Shown here: one piece after another, positions 48,702-59,373 of the stretch | How positions within the stretch are numbered: position 1 is the stretch's first letter | Layout: every line of letters starts with the position of its first letter | Assembly (NCBI RefSeq): GCF_018842675.1 | Contig: NZ_JAGTWO010000004.1 | Coordinates: 2,790,001 to 2,854,000 of the forward strand | Source of the DNA: Candidatus Pantoea bituminis | GTDB taxonomy: Bacteria > Pseudomonadota > Gammaproteobacteria > Enterobacterales > Enterobacteriaceae | Direction of reading: 5' to 3' | Length of the DNA stretch: 64,000 nucleotides | Made by a program: the position numbers and the translations under genes | The notes under the pieces: model-generated | The model's database searches: none | Told to the model about the DNA's origin: nothing | What the model saw: only the letters and a program-made list of their open reading frames with translations

Positions 48702-48730
48702 AAACCCGGCTTTCGCCGGGTTTGTCTTTG
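48702..48730 (+). terminator. Terminator after yajR
   Basis: AAACCCGGC-TTTC-GCCGGGTTT followed by GTCTTTG, five bases after the yajR stop. The rest of 48731-48862 shows no gene. Confidence 0.78.
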
Positions 48731-48862
48731 ACCGCGACAATACACGCTTAAGTTGCGTATACAATCAAAGAGATACGGATATTGACTCGCGGCTCCATTA
48801 CGATAATTACCTTACCGTTTGCAGCATGTTAAAAAAGTCACGCTGCGCACGCAATCAGATGA

Positions 48863-49354
48863 TTAATCGCGGAAGTTTTTAAACTGGAACGGCTGCCCCA
48901 GATTACCACCACGGACTACTGCCATTGCCCCCTGTAAATCATCACGTGACTTACCGGTGACACGCAGCGCTTCACCTTGAATCTGCGTTTGCACCTTCAG
49001 CTTGCTGTCTTTGATCAGCTTCACCAATTTTTTCGCTACGTCAGATTCAATGCCTTTTTTCATTTTGGCATCCAGACTCCAGCTTTTTCCGCTGTGCTCA
49101 ATCTCTTCAGGAACTTCTAACGCTGCTCCCTCAATGCCGCGCTTAAGCATTTTCTCGCGCAAAATGTCTACCAACTGCTTGACCTGAAAATCAGATTCAC
49201 TGAGCACTTTGATGGTTTCATTCTTTTCGTTGAGCTCATAGCTGGCGCTCACGTTGCGGAAATCGAAGCGGGTAGACAATTCACGGTTGGCATTATCTAC
49301 CGCATTGCGAACTTCCTGCATGTCGACTTCTGAAACGATATCGAAAGATGGCAT
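48863..49354 (-). CDS. yajQ: YajQ, nucleotide-binding protein
   Basis: 163-residue YajQ (163 in E. coli), a double ferredoxin-like-fold protein; a Xanthomonas relative binds cyclic di-GMP and others bind nucleotides. The start [20 protein letters not shown] is the family start; 11 codons upstream in frame are excluded. Also typical are [18 protein letters not shown] and the C-terminal [20 protein letters not shown]. It is convergent with yajR and divergent from panE. Confidence 0.96.
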   Translation of the reverse strand: MPSFDIVSEVDMQEVRNAVDNANRELSTRFDFRNVSASYELNEKNETIKVLSESDFQVKQLVDILREKMLKRGIEGAALEVPEEIEHSGKSWSLDAKMKKGIESDVAKKLVKLIKDSKLKVQTQIQGEALRVTGKSRDDLQGAMAVVRGGNLGQPFQFKNFRD

Positions 49355-49489
49355 CTCTTCTTCTCCTGACACTAAAGTGGCATGCATAATACCCGTCTAA
49401 GGGCGCTAAATAAAATCACGCGACACACAAAGCTATACTTATGTGTGTCAGTAAATAATAAAACGATAAGCCCGCCAGCGGGAGGCAGT

Positions 49490-50409
49490 ATGAAAATTAC
49501 CGTGTTAGGGTGCGGCGCAATAGGTCAGATTTGGCTCTCCGCGCTTGCACGCCAGGGACACGACGTTCAAGGTTGGCTTCGTGTGCCGCAGCCTTATTGC
49601 TCGGCAAATGTCGTCGATCCTCAAGGCAACGTTTCCAACAAAACCTTTATCGCCAACGATCCGCTGTTTCTGGCTGAGAGCCAGTTATTGCTGGTCACGC
49701 TCAAGGCAACGCAGGTCTCACCGGCCGTAAAAATCTCGAAAGCGTGCTGCCAGACGATTGCCCTATTCTATTGTTACATAACGGGATGGGCACGCTGGAA
49801 GAACTAAAAGGAATGACGCAACCGCTGTTGCGCGGCATCACTACTCACGCTGCGATGCGTGATGGCACGGTGATTAAACACGTCGCCAACGGCATAACGC
49901 ATATCGGCCCAGGTAATCGCAAAAGTGCGCTTTACAGCAACATTGCCGATACCCTGCACCACGCATTACCGGATGTGGCCTGGCATGACAACATCCGCGC
50001 AGCCTGTTGGCGCAAGCTGGCGGTTAACTGCATCATTAATCCGCTTACCGTGGAATATGATTGCCAAAACGGTGCGCTGCGTGCGCACGCTGCACAGGTC
50101 GAAATCTTAAGTGAAGAGATCAGTTGGGTGATGGAGCGCGAAGGTCAAAGCATCCCCAGTGATAATTTAAAAGAGATTGTTTTCGATGTGATTGAAAGCA
50201 CCGCAGCCAACACGTCTTCCATGTTACAGGATGTGCGTGCCCAGCGGCTGACAGAGATCGATTACATCACCGGATTCCTGCTGCGCCGTGCTCGCGCGCA
50301 TGGTCTGGCGCTGCCGGAAAATACCCGTTTGTTTGAACTGATTAAACGCAAGGAGTTACATTATGACCGCGAACGCATCGGTGCTGGTTTGCCTGGCACA
50401 TGGCAGTGA
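49490..50409 (+). CDS. panE: PanE (ApbA), 2-dehydropantoate 2-reductase, apparent frameshift
   Basis: Intended 306-residue NADPH-dependent reductase making pantoate for coenzyme A (303 in E. coli). The nucleotide-binding motif [20 protein letters not shown] is at the N terminus behind GGAGG. The frame breaks at a run of five A (49729-49733); six A give [20 protein letters not shown], and the rest follows, with the catalytic-Lys region [19 protein letters not shown] (about residue 176). The C-terminal part overlaps yajL by 47 bases. E. coli has panE-yajL in the same order. Confidence 0.93.
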
Positions 50410-50965
50410 AGAGACCGAAGCGGTCACCACCATCGATTTACTGGTGCGCGGCGGCTTGAAAGTCATCACTGCCAGCGTAGAAAGCGATGGCGCGCTTGAG
50501 ATTGTTTGTTCGCGTGGCGTGCGTCTGTTAGCGGATGCGCCTTTAGTGGAAGTGGCAGACAACGACTATGCGGCAATTGTGTTGCCCGGCGGTCTCAAAG
50601 GTGCTGAAACCTTCCGCGACAGCCCGTTGTTAGTGGAAACCGTGCGCCAGTTTCATCTTTCCGAGCGTATTGTTGCAGCGATTTGTGCAGCTGCTGGCAC
50701 AGTTTTAGTTCCACATGATCTCTTTCCAGTGGGCAATATGACCGGTTTTCCTGGCCTTAAATCCACCATCCCAGAAGAAAAGTGGATGGAGCGCCGCGTA
50801 GTATGGGATCCACGCGTTAACCTACTGACGAGCCAAGGGCCAGGCACGGCAATGGATTTTGCGTTGAAGCTGATTGATTTGTTGGTAGGAAAAGAGAAAG
50901 CGCGTGAAGTCGCTTCGCAGCTGGTATTAGCGGCTGGAATCTACAACTATCAGGAATTTGAGTGA
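50363..50965 (+). CDS. yajL: YajL, DJ-1/PfpI-family chaperone-deglycase
   Basis: 200-residue DJ-1 homologue (196 in E. coli) linked to oxidative-stress protection, with reported chaperone and disputed deglycase activity. The reactive cysteine is in the nucleophile elbow [12 protein letters not shown] (about residue 106), with [10 protein letters not shown] after it. E. coli has AAPAT where this protein has AAAGT. I start at ATG 50363 with AAGGAG eight bases upstream, inside the 3' end of panE, so the two are translationally linked. It is followed by a terminator and convergent thiI. Confidence 0.95.
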   Translation: MTANASVLVCLAHGSEETEAVTTIDLLVRGGLKVITASVESDGALEIVCSRGVRLLADAPLVEVADNDYAAIVLPGGLKGAETFRDSPLLVETVRQFHLSERIVAAICAAAGTVLVPHDLFPVGNMTGFPGLKSTIPEEKWMERRVVWDPRVNLLTSQGPGTAMDFALKLIDLLVGKEKAREVASQLVLAAGIYNYQEFE

Positions 50966-50970
50966 TTAAA

Positions 50971-50992
50971 AAGGCGGCATCGCTGCCGCCTT
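50971..50992. terminator. Terminator between convergent yajL and thiI
   Basis: AAGGCGGCA-TCGC-TGCCGCCTT, flanked by AAA on the left and TTG on the right. It lies between two converging stop codons and is probably bidirectional. Confidence 0.78.
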
Positions 50993-50998
50993 GTTCGC

Positions 50999-52446
50999 TT
51001 AAGGTCGATAAACCTTTACGTTTTTAAAACCTTGCTCATGCAGATAAAGCGCCTGCAATCGACTCATCACACCGCGATCGCAATACAACAGCCAGGTTTT
51101 ATTCTGATCAAGATTGCCAAACTGCGTGCTGAGCTTGTAGAACGGCATCGACTTCACTTCCGTTGCCGAAAGCTGTAGCGGTTTGTCTTCCTGTTCATCA
51201 ATGGCGCGGATATCCAACACGATATCGTTAGTGCCTAATGACGCCACAGTTTCAACTTCCACCACCTCTTCTTCCGTTTGCTCCGCAATCTCGCGGATAT
51301 CAACGTTAGTGGCTTCTTCAATCACCTGGTTCAGAATGTCGAAATTGAAATTGCGCTCTTCTGCTTCAATTTTCGATTTCACTGCTTTAACCGTTGGACT
51401 TTTGGAAATCACGCCGCAATATTCTGGCATGGTGCTGGCGAAATCTTCCGTACCGATTTCACGCGCAATTTTGATGATGTGCTCTTTGTCGTGCGAAATC
51501 AGCGGACGCAAAATCAAAGTATCTGAAGCGTTGTCAATCAAACGCAGGTTAGTCAGCGTCTGGCTGGAAACTTGTCCCAGCGCTTCTCCGGTCACCAACG
51601 CCTGAACGCCGTAGCGTTCAGCAATCTGCGAGGCGGCGCGAACCATCATGCGCTTCAGCACCACGCCCATTTGGCCGTCATCCACTTTTTCCAGAATTTC
51701 GCCGACAACGGGTTCAAAGTTGATTGCGACGAAACGCACGCGGTGCGAGCGACCGAAGCGGCTCCACAAGTAATAAGCCACCTGACGAACGCCAATTTCA
51801 TGCGCTGCGCCGCCAAGGTTAAAGAAGCAATAATGTACGCGACTGCCGCGACGCATCAGCATGTAGCTGGAGACGCCAGAGTCGAAGCCGCCAGAGATCA
51901 GTGACAGCACATCTTCTTGCGTGCCGACCGGGAAACCCCCAAACCTTCGTAACGCGCAGTGACCAATGTCAGGCGATTCTCTTCAACTTCAAGATTTACC
52001 GTCACTTCAGGCTTGTTGAGCTGCACTTTTGCAGTCTCAATGTGCTGGTTCAGACCGCCACCAACGTAACGCTCGACGTCTTGCGAACTGAAACTGTGCT
52101 TGCCGCGACGCTTCACGCGCACGCAGAAAGTTTTGTTTTCCAGGCTATCGCGATACTGCACCAGCGTCTGTTCGAAAATATTGTGGATGTCGGTATATTC
52201 ACGGTCTTCGACGGCCAACACGTGATGAATACCTGGGATGCGCGTTAACTCATCGGCAATCGATGTCCGCAGCGACTCATCTTTTGAGCGCACTTCAATG
52301 TGATCCCAGTGACGTACCACCGCGATCTCTTCACTGACGGTTTTCAGAACGTTGCGAATATTACTGGCTAAAATCTTAATAAAGCGCAAGCGCACCGACT
52401 GACTTTTGATGGTGATTTCAGGAAATAACTTGATGATAAACTTCAT
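50999..52446 (-). CDS. thiI: ThiI, tRNA 4-thiouridine / thiamin sulfurtransferase, apparent frameshift
   Basis: Intended 482-residue enzyme (482 in E. coli). N-terminal ferredoxin-like and THUMP domains ([20 protein letters not shown] onward). The PP-loop ATPase is [17 protein letters not shown], with [11 protein letters not shown] holding the Cys344 equivalent. A C-terminal rhodanese domain has [15 protein letters not shown] (catalytic Cys about 456). The frame breaks at a coding-strand run of five G (51936-51940); six G restore [18 protein letters not shown]. It adds sulfur to U8 of tRNA and to ThiS. It is divergent from xseB; a single-base sequencing deletion is likely. Confidence 0.95.
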
Positions 52447-52682
52447 GATGGCGACACAGCTTCGTTGGGCAAATAAGTGCTAAAACAGGCAGCACTTAGC
52501 TGGTAAAATCACAAAAATTGCGGGCTACGAGGCGCATCCGCATCCGAGGCGCGAGAGTATATCACCTTTGTCCGATGACTGCTTCTGCAACCGCCGCCAC
52601 ATTGATTATTTTGCTAATCATTTCGTCTCAGCTACCATGTCGGATTGCGAGATGATTCTTAACCGCGAGTCGACACCTAATT

Positions 52683-52925
52683 ATGCCGAAAAAAGCCGAA
52701 AAGCCAGCCAGCTTCGAAACGTCATTGCAGCAGCTGGAACAGATTGTCAGCCGCCTGGAAAGTGGTGAGCTGCCGTTGGAAGAGGCGCTGAATGAGTTTG
52801 AGCGTGGCGTGCAGTTGGCACGTACCGGGCAGCAAACGCTGCAGCAAGCAGAACAGCGTGTGCGCATCTTACTGAGCGATGATAAAGACGCCGATCTCAC
52901 CTCTTTCACGCCGGAAAACGACTAA
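52683..52925 (+). CDS. xseB: Exodeoxyribonuclease VII small subunit
   Basis: 80-residue XseB, which multimerises around XseA to form exonuclease VII for single-stranded DNA. All helical: [20 protein letters not shown] and [19 protein letters not shown] are nearly identical to E. coli. Its stop overlaps the ispA start by one base (TAATG), starting the xseB-ispA-dxs operon. The 236-base thiI-xseB divergent gap shows no further gene. Confidence 0.96.
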   Translation: MPKKAEKPASFETSLQQLEQIVSRLESGELPLEEALNEFERGVQLARTGQQTLQQAEQRVRILLSDDKDADLTSFTPEND

Positions 52926-53824
52926 TGGATTTTGCCAACTTGCTCAGCGCTTATCACCAGCAGGTGAATGCTGCGCTGACGCGCTTATTAGATCCACTCC
53001 CTTTTCAGAGTTCTCCTCTGGTGAATGCCATGCAATATGGGGCATTATTAGGCGGTAAACGTCTGCGCCCTTTTTTGGTCTACGCCACCGGCGAAATGCT
53101 TAATGCCGATCCAGTAAGCCTGGATATTCCCGCTGCGGCAGTTGAATGTATTCACGCGTACTCCCTGATTCATGACGATCTTCCTGCGATGGACGACGAT
53201 GCGTTACGCCGTGGACAACCCACCTGCCACATAAAATATGGTGAAGACACCGCCATCCTTGCAGGTGATGCATTACAAACACTGGCGTTCTCTATCCTGG
53301 CGGACCAGCCGATGCCTGGCGTGAGCGCAGAATATCGCCTCGCCATGATATCTGAACTGGCTAAAGCCAGCGGTGTAGCCGGAATGTGTGGTGGTCAGGC
53401 GCTGGACCTGGCGGCGGAAGGAAAATCCGTTGATTTACCCCAGCTAGAGCAGATTCATCGCCATAAAACGGGCGCGCTGATCCGTGCCGCTGTTCGTCTG
53501 GGCGCGCTGGCTGCCGGGGAAAAAGGTCGTCTGGCGCTGCCGGTACTCGATCGCTACGCGGATGCGATTGGCCTCGCATTTCAGGTACAAGACGATATTC
53601 TCGATGTGATTGGGGATACCGCCGTGATTGGTAAACGTCAGGGCGCCGATCAAGATTTAGGTAAAAGCACCTATCCTTCATTGATGGGGCTGGATAATGC
53701 CCGCATAAAAGCCTGGGATTTGTATCAGGAAGCGCTTAGTGCGCTGGAAATTCTCGCCGCCCAATCCTATGACACCACAGCTTTGCAAGCGTTGGCGAGC
53801 TTCATAATTGAACGCGACAAATAA
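52925..53824 (+). CDS. ispA: Farnesyl diphosphate synthase
   Basis: 299-residue short-chain prenyltransferase (299 in E. coli) condensing IPP with DMAPP and GPP to farnesyl diphosphate. First Asp-rich motif [15 protein letters not shown] (about residues 85-99), second [13 protein letters not shown] (about 220-232), plus [15 protein letters not shown]. It is translationally coupled to xseB and is followed by dxs after 19 bases. Together with Dxs it supplies isoprenoid precursors for undecaprenyl phosphate and quinones. Confidence 0.97.
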   Translation: MDFANLLSAYHQQVNAALTRLLDPLPFQSSPLVNAMQYGALLGGKRLRPFLVYATGEMLNADPVSLDIPAAAVECIHAYSLIHDDLPAMDDDALRRGQPTCHIKYGEDTAILAGDALQTLAFSILADQPMPGVSAEYRLAMISELAKASGVAGMCGGQALDLAAEGKSVDLPQLEQIHRHKTGALIRAAVRLGALAAGEKGRLALPVLDRYADAIGLAFQVQDDILDVIGDTAVIGKRQGADQDLGKSTYPSLMGLDNARIKAWDLYQEALSALEILAAQSYDTTALQALASFIIERDK

Positions 53825-53843
53825 CTTCCATAATGAGTCTCTG

Positions 53844-55708
53844 ATGAGTTTTGATATTGCTAAATACCCGACACTGGCGCTAGCGGACACGGTTCAAGAG
53901 CTGCGCGCTCTGCCGAAAGAGAAATTGCCTGCGCTGTGTGATGAACTGCGTCAGTATCTGTTAGACAGCGTCAGCCGCTCCAGTGGCCACTTCGCTTCAG
54001 GTTTGGGCGTCGTCGAGCTGACGGTGGCGCTGCATTACGTCTATAACACGCCGTTTGATCATCTGGTGTGGGATGTAGGACATCAAGCCTACCCACACAA
54101 AATTCTGACCGGTCGCCGCGATCGTATTGGCACTATTCGTCAGAAAAATGGCGTGCACCCTTTTCCATGGCGCGGCGAGAGCGAATATGACGTGCTGAGC
54201 GTAGGCCACTCGTCTACCTCAATCAGCGCCGGTCTTGGCATGGCTGCTGCAGCCGAGCGAGAAGGCAAAGGTCGCCGCACCGCCTGCATTATCGGTGATG
54301 GCGCGATCACCGCAGGCATGGCTTTCGAAGCCATGAACCATGCAGGTGATATCAAGCCGGACATGCTGGTGATCCTTAACGACAACGAAATGTCGATCTC
54401 TGAAAACGTTGGTGCATTAAATAATCGCCTGGCGCAAATTCTTTCGGGTAAAACCTATGCGCGCCTGCGCGAAGGTGGAAAGCGCGTTTTAACCGGCCTG
54501 CCGCCCATCAAAGAGTTGGTAAGACGTACCGAAGAGCATCTGAAAGGCATGGTGGTACCGGGCACGCTGTTTGAAGAGTTGGGCTTCAACTATATTGGCC
54601 CGGTTGATGGCCACGATGTGCTAACCCTGGTGAATACGCTATCCAACATGCGCAGCCTGAAAGGGCCGCAGTTTCTGCACATCATGACCAAGAAAGGCAA
54701 AGGCTATGCGCCTGCCGAAGAAGATCCGATTACCTGGCATGCGGTACCTAAATTTGATCTGGCAAACGGCGCACTGCCGAAGAGTGCTGAGGGCTTACCG
54801 AGCTACTCAAAAATCTTTGGTAACTGGCTGTGTGAAATGGCAGCTGACGATCCAAAACTGATGGCGATCACGCCCGCTATGCGTGAAGGTTCGGGCATGG
54901 TGGGCTTCTCACGTGAATACCCAAATCAATACTTTGACGTAGCAATTGCTGAGCAGCATGCCGTGACGTTCGCAGCAGGTATGGCCATCGGCGGCTATAA
55001 GCCGATCGTCGCCATTTACTCCACTTTTTGCAGCGCGCCTATGATCAGGTGATTCACGATGTGGCTATCCAGAAATTACCGGTGCTGTTTGCTATCGATC
55101 GCGGCGGCATTGTCGGTGCCGACGGACAAACGCATCAGGGCGCCTTTGACCTCGCCTATCTGCGCTGCGTCCCTGATATGGTGATCATGACGCCAAGCGA
55201 TGAGAATGAGTGCCGCCAGATGCTCTATACCGGTTATCACTATCAGGATGGCCCGAGCGCGGTGCGCTACCCACGCGGGACGGGTGTAGGCACCGAATTA
55301 ACACCGCTGAAAAGTTTGCCGCTCGGCAAAGGTGTTATCAAGCGTGAAGGCGAACAACTCGCCATCCTAAACTTTGGTACCTTGCTGCCTGAAGCTGCTG
55401 CTACCGCTGAGGCGCTCAACGCAACGTTGGTGGATATGCGCTTCGTGAAGCCGCTGGATGAAGCCTTAATTACAGAGCTGGCAGGTAAATACGAGGCATT
55501 GATTACGCTGGAAGAAGGCGCAATCAAAGGCGGCGCGGGCAGCGGCGTCAATGAGTACGTCATGGCTAAACGTCTGCGTGTACCGGTGTTGAATCTTGGC
55601 CTGCCTGATGAATTTATCCCGCAGGGTACGCAGGACGAAGTCCGTCACGATTACCAACTGGATGCAGAAGGTATCCAGCAGCAAATTGAGGCTTGGCTCG
55701 CACAGTAA
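53844..55708 (+). CDS. dxs: Dxs, 1-deoxy-D-xylulose-5-phosphate synthase, apparent frameshift
   Basis: Intended 621-residue thiamin-diphosphate enzyme opening the MEP isoprenoid pathway (620 in E. coli). The start is [17 protein letters not shown]. The ThDP/Mg motif is [27 protein letters not shown] (about 150-182), and the catalytic Glu region is [20 protein letters not shown] (about 364-383). The frame breaks at a run of five T (55025-55029); six T give [20 protein letters not shown], joining the second half. Dxs is essential in bacteria relying on MEP, which supports a sequence error and not a mutation. Confidence 0.96.
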
Positions 55709-55800
55709 TCCCCTCACCTTTCGCTCCCCAACCGGGGGCGAAACGCCTGCTATGCTTTATGATTCCCTCGAATCATCAGCGACTTTGCGCAGGAGCCATC

Positions 55801-56775
55801 ATGAAAACCATCCAACTGGGTACCACCGATCTGCAGGTTTCGCGTCTTTGTCTGGGTTGCATGACCTTTGGTGAGCCGGATCGCGGCAAACACGCCTGGA
55901 CGTTGCCAGAAGAGAGTAGCCGCCCGTTAATTCAGCAAGCGTTAGAGGCAGGAATTAATTTTTTCGATACTGCCAACAGCTATTCTGACGGCAGCAGTGA
56001 AGAGATCGTCGGCCGCGCTTTAAAAGCGTTTGCCCGCCGCGAAGAGATTGTGGTCGCGACGAAAGTCTATTTTCCAATGAGTAATTTATCCCAAGGCTTG
56101 TCGCGCAAAAATATTCTGCAATCCATTGATGACAGCTTGAATCGTCTCGGCATGGACTATGTGGACCTACTGCAAATTCACCGCTGGGATTATGAAACGC
56201 CGCTGGAAGAGACGCTTGAGGCGTTAAATGATGTGGTGAAAGCCGGTAAAGCGCGTTACATCGGCGCATCTTCAATGCATGCCAATCAGTTTGCACTAGC
56301 GCTTGAGACGCAGGAACGCCATAGCTGGGCGCGTTTCGTTAGCATGCAGGATCAATATAATTTGATTCAGCGTGAAGAAGAAAATGAAATGCATCCATTA
56401 TGTCTGGATAAAAACATTGCGGTGTTGCCGTGGAGTCCGCTGGCTCGCGGCAAGCTGACGCGTCCGTGGGGTGAAACCACAGCGCGATCGGTTTCTGATG
56501 AAGTGAGTAAAACGCTGTACAGCGCAACGGAAGAGAACGATGCTGAAATCGCGAAGCGGGTTGAAACCATTGCAGCGGATAAAGGCGTGAGTCGTGCGCA
56601 AGTTGCGCTGGCGTGGCTGTTGCATAAACCCGCCGTAACGGCACCGATTATTGGTGCATCACGTGCGCAGCAGTTGGAAGATTTGGTCAAAGCAGTGGAT
56701 GTTGAGCTCGATTCAACCGACATTGCTGAGCTTGAAAGTGTTTATCAGCCGCATCCGGCGGTGGGATTTGAGTAA
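55801..56775 (+). CDS. yajO: YajO, aldo-keto reductase
   Basis: 324-residue aldo/keto reductase, same length as E. coli YajO. The catalytic tetrad is visible: Asp in INFFDTANSYSDGSSEE (Asp and Tyr), Lys in VVATKVYFPM, His in LLQIHRWDYETP. E. coli YajO has been linked to ribulose-5-phosphate reduction toward DXP, which fits its place after dxs; that physiological link is not proven here. The start is ATG 55801; the 92-base gap after dxs holds a small CCCCAACCGGGGG hairpin, possibly an attenuator or dxs terminator. Confidence 0.95.
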   Translation: MKTIQLGTTDLQVSRLCLGCMTFGEPDRGKHAWTLPEESSRPLIQQALEAGINFFDTANSYSDGSSEEIVGRALKAFARREEIVVATKVYFPMSNLSQGLSRKNILQSIDDSLNRLGMDYVDLLQIHRWDYETPLEETLEALNDVVKAGKARYIGASSMHANQFALALETQERHSWARFVSMQDQYNLIQREEENEMHPLCLDKNIAVLPWSPLARGKLTRPWGETTARSVSDEVSKTLYSATEENDAEIAKRVETIAADKGVSRAQVALAWLLHKPAVTAPIIGASRAQQLEDLVKAVDVELDSTDIAELESVYQPHPAVGFE

Positions 56776-56822
56776 CAGCGGCCTCAATCTCAATGATTAA
56801 GCGGTGTCCAGCACATCGGAGA

Positions 56823-56848
56823 ATTCCCTCTCCTTTCGGAGAGGGAAT
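56823..56848. repeat. Palindromic intergenic hairpin between yajO and pgpA
   Basis: ATTCCCTCTCC-TTTC-GGAGAGGGAAT, a perfect 11-bp stem with a 4-base loop between convergent genes. It has no U tract on either strand, so it may be a REP-like palindrome or an RNA-stabilising end and not a standard terminator. Confidence 0.6.
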
Positions 56849-56854
56849 GCGTCA

Positions 56855-57364
56855 TTAAACAGCCAGCCAGTAATGGCCGACGCCAAACAATATCGCGGCT
56901 GAAATGACCCCAGCGATAATGTCATCGACCATAATGCCCATGCCGCCGTGTACATTGCGATCAAACCAGCGAATCGGCCAGGGTTTCCAAATATCGAAAA
57001 TGCGGAACACGATAAAACCCGCTAAAACCCATTCCCAGCTGTTTACCGGAATGGCCATCAACGTAATCCACATGCCGATAAACTCATCCCAGACAATGCT
57101 GCCATGGTCGTGAACGCCCATATCTTTGGCTGTGCGGTGACAGAGATAAACACCGACACTGATTCCTAATAACACCACCAGTGAATAGATATCCTGTGGC
57201 AGATAGGTCATCAGAAACCAGAAAGGAATCGCAGCGACCGATCCCACCGTTCCTGGCATATAAGGGCTTAATCCACTGCCAAAACCCGTGGCTAACAGGT
57301 GCCACGGATTGCTCATCCGCAAACGGCTTTTTGCTACGTCTTTATCGAGCGTCAAAATGGTCAA
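56855..57364 (-). CDS. pgpA: PgpA, phosphatidylglycerophosphatase A
   Basis: 169-residue inner-membrane phosphatase (172 in E. coli) that makes phosphatidylglycerol from its phosphate. Landmarks: [40 protein letters not shown] (catalytic acidic residues, about 82-101) and [20 protein letters not shown]. Four hydrophobic segments. Its start lies 23 bases inside the thiL end, so both are translated together. It is the last gene of the cluster. Confidence 0.96.
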   Translation of the reverse strand: MTILTLDKDVAKSRLRMSNPWHLLATGFGSGLSPYMPGTVGSVAAIPFWFLMTYLPQDIYSLVVLLGISVGVYLCHRTAKDMGVHDHGSIVWDEFIGMWITLMAIPVNSWEWVLAGFIVFRIFDIWKPWPIRWFDRNVHGGMGIMVDDIIAGVISAAILFGVGHYWLAV

Positions 57365-58319
57365 ATCCTTTATGACTGAATTTCGCTGGCTTGCCGTTAT
57401 CCAGCAGCGTTAAACCTTCTGATTCTGGCGCAATCTGACCGATGCAGGTAAAAGGTACGCCAAGATGGCCGAGCGCCACATCCAGCGCCCCGCGATGCAC
57501 TTCCGGCACGGTAAAGCAAAGTTCATAATCTTCACCACCGCTTAATGCCCAGCGTAAAACTTCTTCCGGCTCAAAATGATCGCGCAGCGCAGGCGACAAA
57601 GGCAATGCGTCCAGATTGATGCGTGCACCGCAGCCGCTGGCTTTTAAAACGTGGCCGAGATCGGAGATCAAACCATCAGAGAGATCGATAGCCGATGATG
57701 CCAAAGAACGCAGCGCCTGTCCTTGCAGGATGCGCGGCATTGGGCGCAAGTGACGCTTAATGAGCGCTTCATGAACCGCCGGATCGTTGATACGTTTACG
57801 ATGCTGTAACAACGCCAGTCCCGCCGCACTGTCGCCCAAGGTGCCGGTAACGAAAATCCAGTCGCCAGGTTTAGCGCCGGAACGTTTCAAGGCGCGGCCT
57901 TGCGGCACCAGACCATGAATACCCAGCGTCAGGCTAAGTGGTCCGCGCGTGGTGTCGCCGCCCACAAGCTGCATATCGTAATATTCCAACAGCTCAAACA
58001 GGCTTTCACTGAATGCCGCCAGCCAGGTTTCGTCGACTTCAGGCAAGGTCATTGCCAGCGTCAGCCAGGCGGGATCCGCACCCATTGCGGCGAGATCGCT
58101 GAGGTTAACGGCCAGCGCTTTGTAGCCTAAATCGGCGGGATGGATATCACGAAGGAAGTGTATGCCAGCCACCAACGTATCGGTGCTGATCGCCAGCGTC
58201 TGTTTTTCTGGCACGCTCAGAAGCGCACAATCATCACCAATGCCGGTTTCGACATCACGGCGGCTGCGCGTTCTGCGATTGAAGTAGCGTGCGATGAGTT
58301 CAAATTCACCACAAGACAT
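57342..58319 (-). CDS. thiL: ThiL, thiamin-monophosphate kinase
   Basis: 325-residue kinase (325 in E. coli) forming thiamin diphosphate, the cofactor needed by Dxs nearby. Landmarks: [20 protein letters not shown] near 25-45, [20 protein letters not shown] (about 70-90) and [18 protein letters not shown] start at [13 protein letters not shown]; seven codons upstream in frame are not conserved. It overlaps pgpA by 23 bases. A clear intrinsic terminator separates it from nusB, so it probably needs its own promoter or read-through. Confidence 0.96.
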   Translation of the reverse strand: MSCGEFELIARYFNRRTRSRRDVETGIGDDCALLSVPEKQTLAISTDTLVAGIHFLRDIHPADLGYKALAVNLSDLAAMGADPAWLTLAMTLPEVDETWLAAFSESLFELLEYYDMQLVGGDTTRGPLSLTLGIHGLVPQGRALKRSGAKPGDWIFVTGTLGDSAAGLALLQHRKRINDPAVHEALIKRHLRPMPRILQGQALRSLASSAIDLSDGLISDLGHVLKASGCGARINLDALPLSPALRDHFEPEEVLRWALSGGEDYELCFTVPEVHRGALDVALGHLGVPFTCIGQIAPESEGLTLLDNGKPAKFSHKGFDHFDAR

Positions 58320-58345
58320 AGTTGCGTTCCGCTTAACCAATAATG

Positions 58346-58372
58346 AAAAAAGGCCGGCAAGCCGGCCTTTTT
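58346..58372 (-). terminator. Terminator between nusB and thiL
   Basis: On the minus strand AAGGCCGGC-TT-GCCGGCCTT followed by TTTTCATT. It starts a few bases after the nusB stop and would split the nrdR-ribD-ribE-nusB unit from thiL-pgpA. Confidence 0.78.
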
Positions 58373-58374
58373 AT

Positions 58375-58794
58375 TTACTTACGATTGGGTCGAATCTGTG
58401 GACCCGCTTTATCCAGCACGCCGTTGACAAACTTGTGGCTGTCTTCTGCGCCAAACACTTTCGCCAGCTCAATACCTTCATTGATGGCTACTTTATAAGG
58501 CACATCAGCACGCTTGCTCAATTCATACAGCGAGATACGCAGCACAGCTCTTTCTACCTGGCCCAGCTCTTCCAGCTGACGCGACAGGTAAGGTTTCATC
58601 AGACCATCCAGATACGCGCTGTTGGTCGCCACACCGGACAGCAGTTCGCGGAAATAAGAAATATCGACGTCTTTGACGTCTTGTTCCGCCAGAAACTGGT
58701 ATTCCACATCGGCAATGTCGTTGTTAGACAACTGCCAGGAGTAAAGCGCCTGGACAGCGCACTCACGGGCGCGACGACGAGCAGCAGGTTTCAC
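58375..58794 (-). CDS. nusB: NusB transcription antitermination factor
   Basis: 139-residue NusB (139 in E. coli), which with NusE/S10 binds boxA RNA in rRNA and phage antitermination. Basic N terminus [20 protein letters not shown], then [20 protein letters not shown], and [20 protein letters not shown] (about 98-117). It follows ribE by 19 bases, as in the E. coli ribE-nusB pair. A terminator sits at its 3' end. Confidence 0.97.
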   Translation of the reverse strand: MKPAARRRARECAVQALYSWQLSNNDIADVEYQFLAEQDVKDVDISYFRELLSGVATNSAYLDGLMKPYLSRQLEELGQVERAVLRISLYELSKRADVPYKVAINEGIELAKVFGAEDSHKFVNGVLDKAGPQIRPNRK

Positions 58795-58813
58795 AAAATT
58801 CCCCTTACAAAAA

Positions 58814-59284
58814 TCAGGCTTTGATGGCTTTCAATACGTTAATCATTTCGAGCGCGGTCAAGGCTGCTTCTGCACCCTTATTACCGGCTTTGGTACCAGC
58901 ACGCTCAATGGCCTGCTCGATATTTTCGGTGGTCAGCACGCCGAACGCGACAGGAATCTCGCTGTTCATTGCAACGCTGGCGATACCGGAGCTGGCTTCA
59001 CCTGCAACATATTCGAAATGTGCAGTGCCACCACGAATGACAGTGCCCAAGGCGATCACGGCATCATATTTGCCTGTTTTCGTCAACGCACGTGCTGCCA
59101 GTGGCAGTTCATAAGCGCCGGGAACCCAAACAACGGTGATGTTCTCATCTTTGACCTGACCGATACGCTTCAGAGCGTCGATCGCGCCATCCAGCAGGCT
59201 GTCATTAATGAAGTTGTTAAAACGCGCGATAACGATGGCAACATTGGCCTCAGGCGTAGCAACAGCAGCTTCGATAACTTTCAT
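58814..59284 (-). CDS. ribE: 6,7-Dimethyl-8-ribityllumazine synthase
   Basis: 156-residue lumazine synthase (also called RibH), the penultimate riboflavin enzyme, 60-mer in E. coli. Landmarks are [40 protein letters not shown] and [20 protein letters not shown] with the catalytic histidine. I start at [14 protein letters not shown] with AAAGGATAAG upstream; the in-frame upstream segment lies in the ribD-ribE gap and is unconserved. The order is nrdR-ribD-ribE-nusB as in E. coli. Confidence 0.97.
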   Translation of the reverse strand: MKVIEAAVATPEANVAIVIARFNNFINDSLLDGAIDALKRIGQVKDENITVVWVPGAYELPLAARALTKTGKYDAVIALGTVIRGGTAHFEYVAGEASSGIASVAMNSEIPVAFGVLTTENIEQAIERAGTKAGNKGAEAALTALEMINVLKAIKA

Positions 59285-59373
59285 ACTTATCCTTTCAGGG
59301 GTTTGTTTGGCCCCGCGCAGGGGGCGGATTCTATCATACTCTTCGGCGGCTTGCTCTCGCTTTTCCGCCTGCA

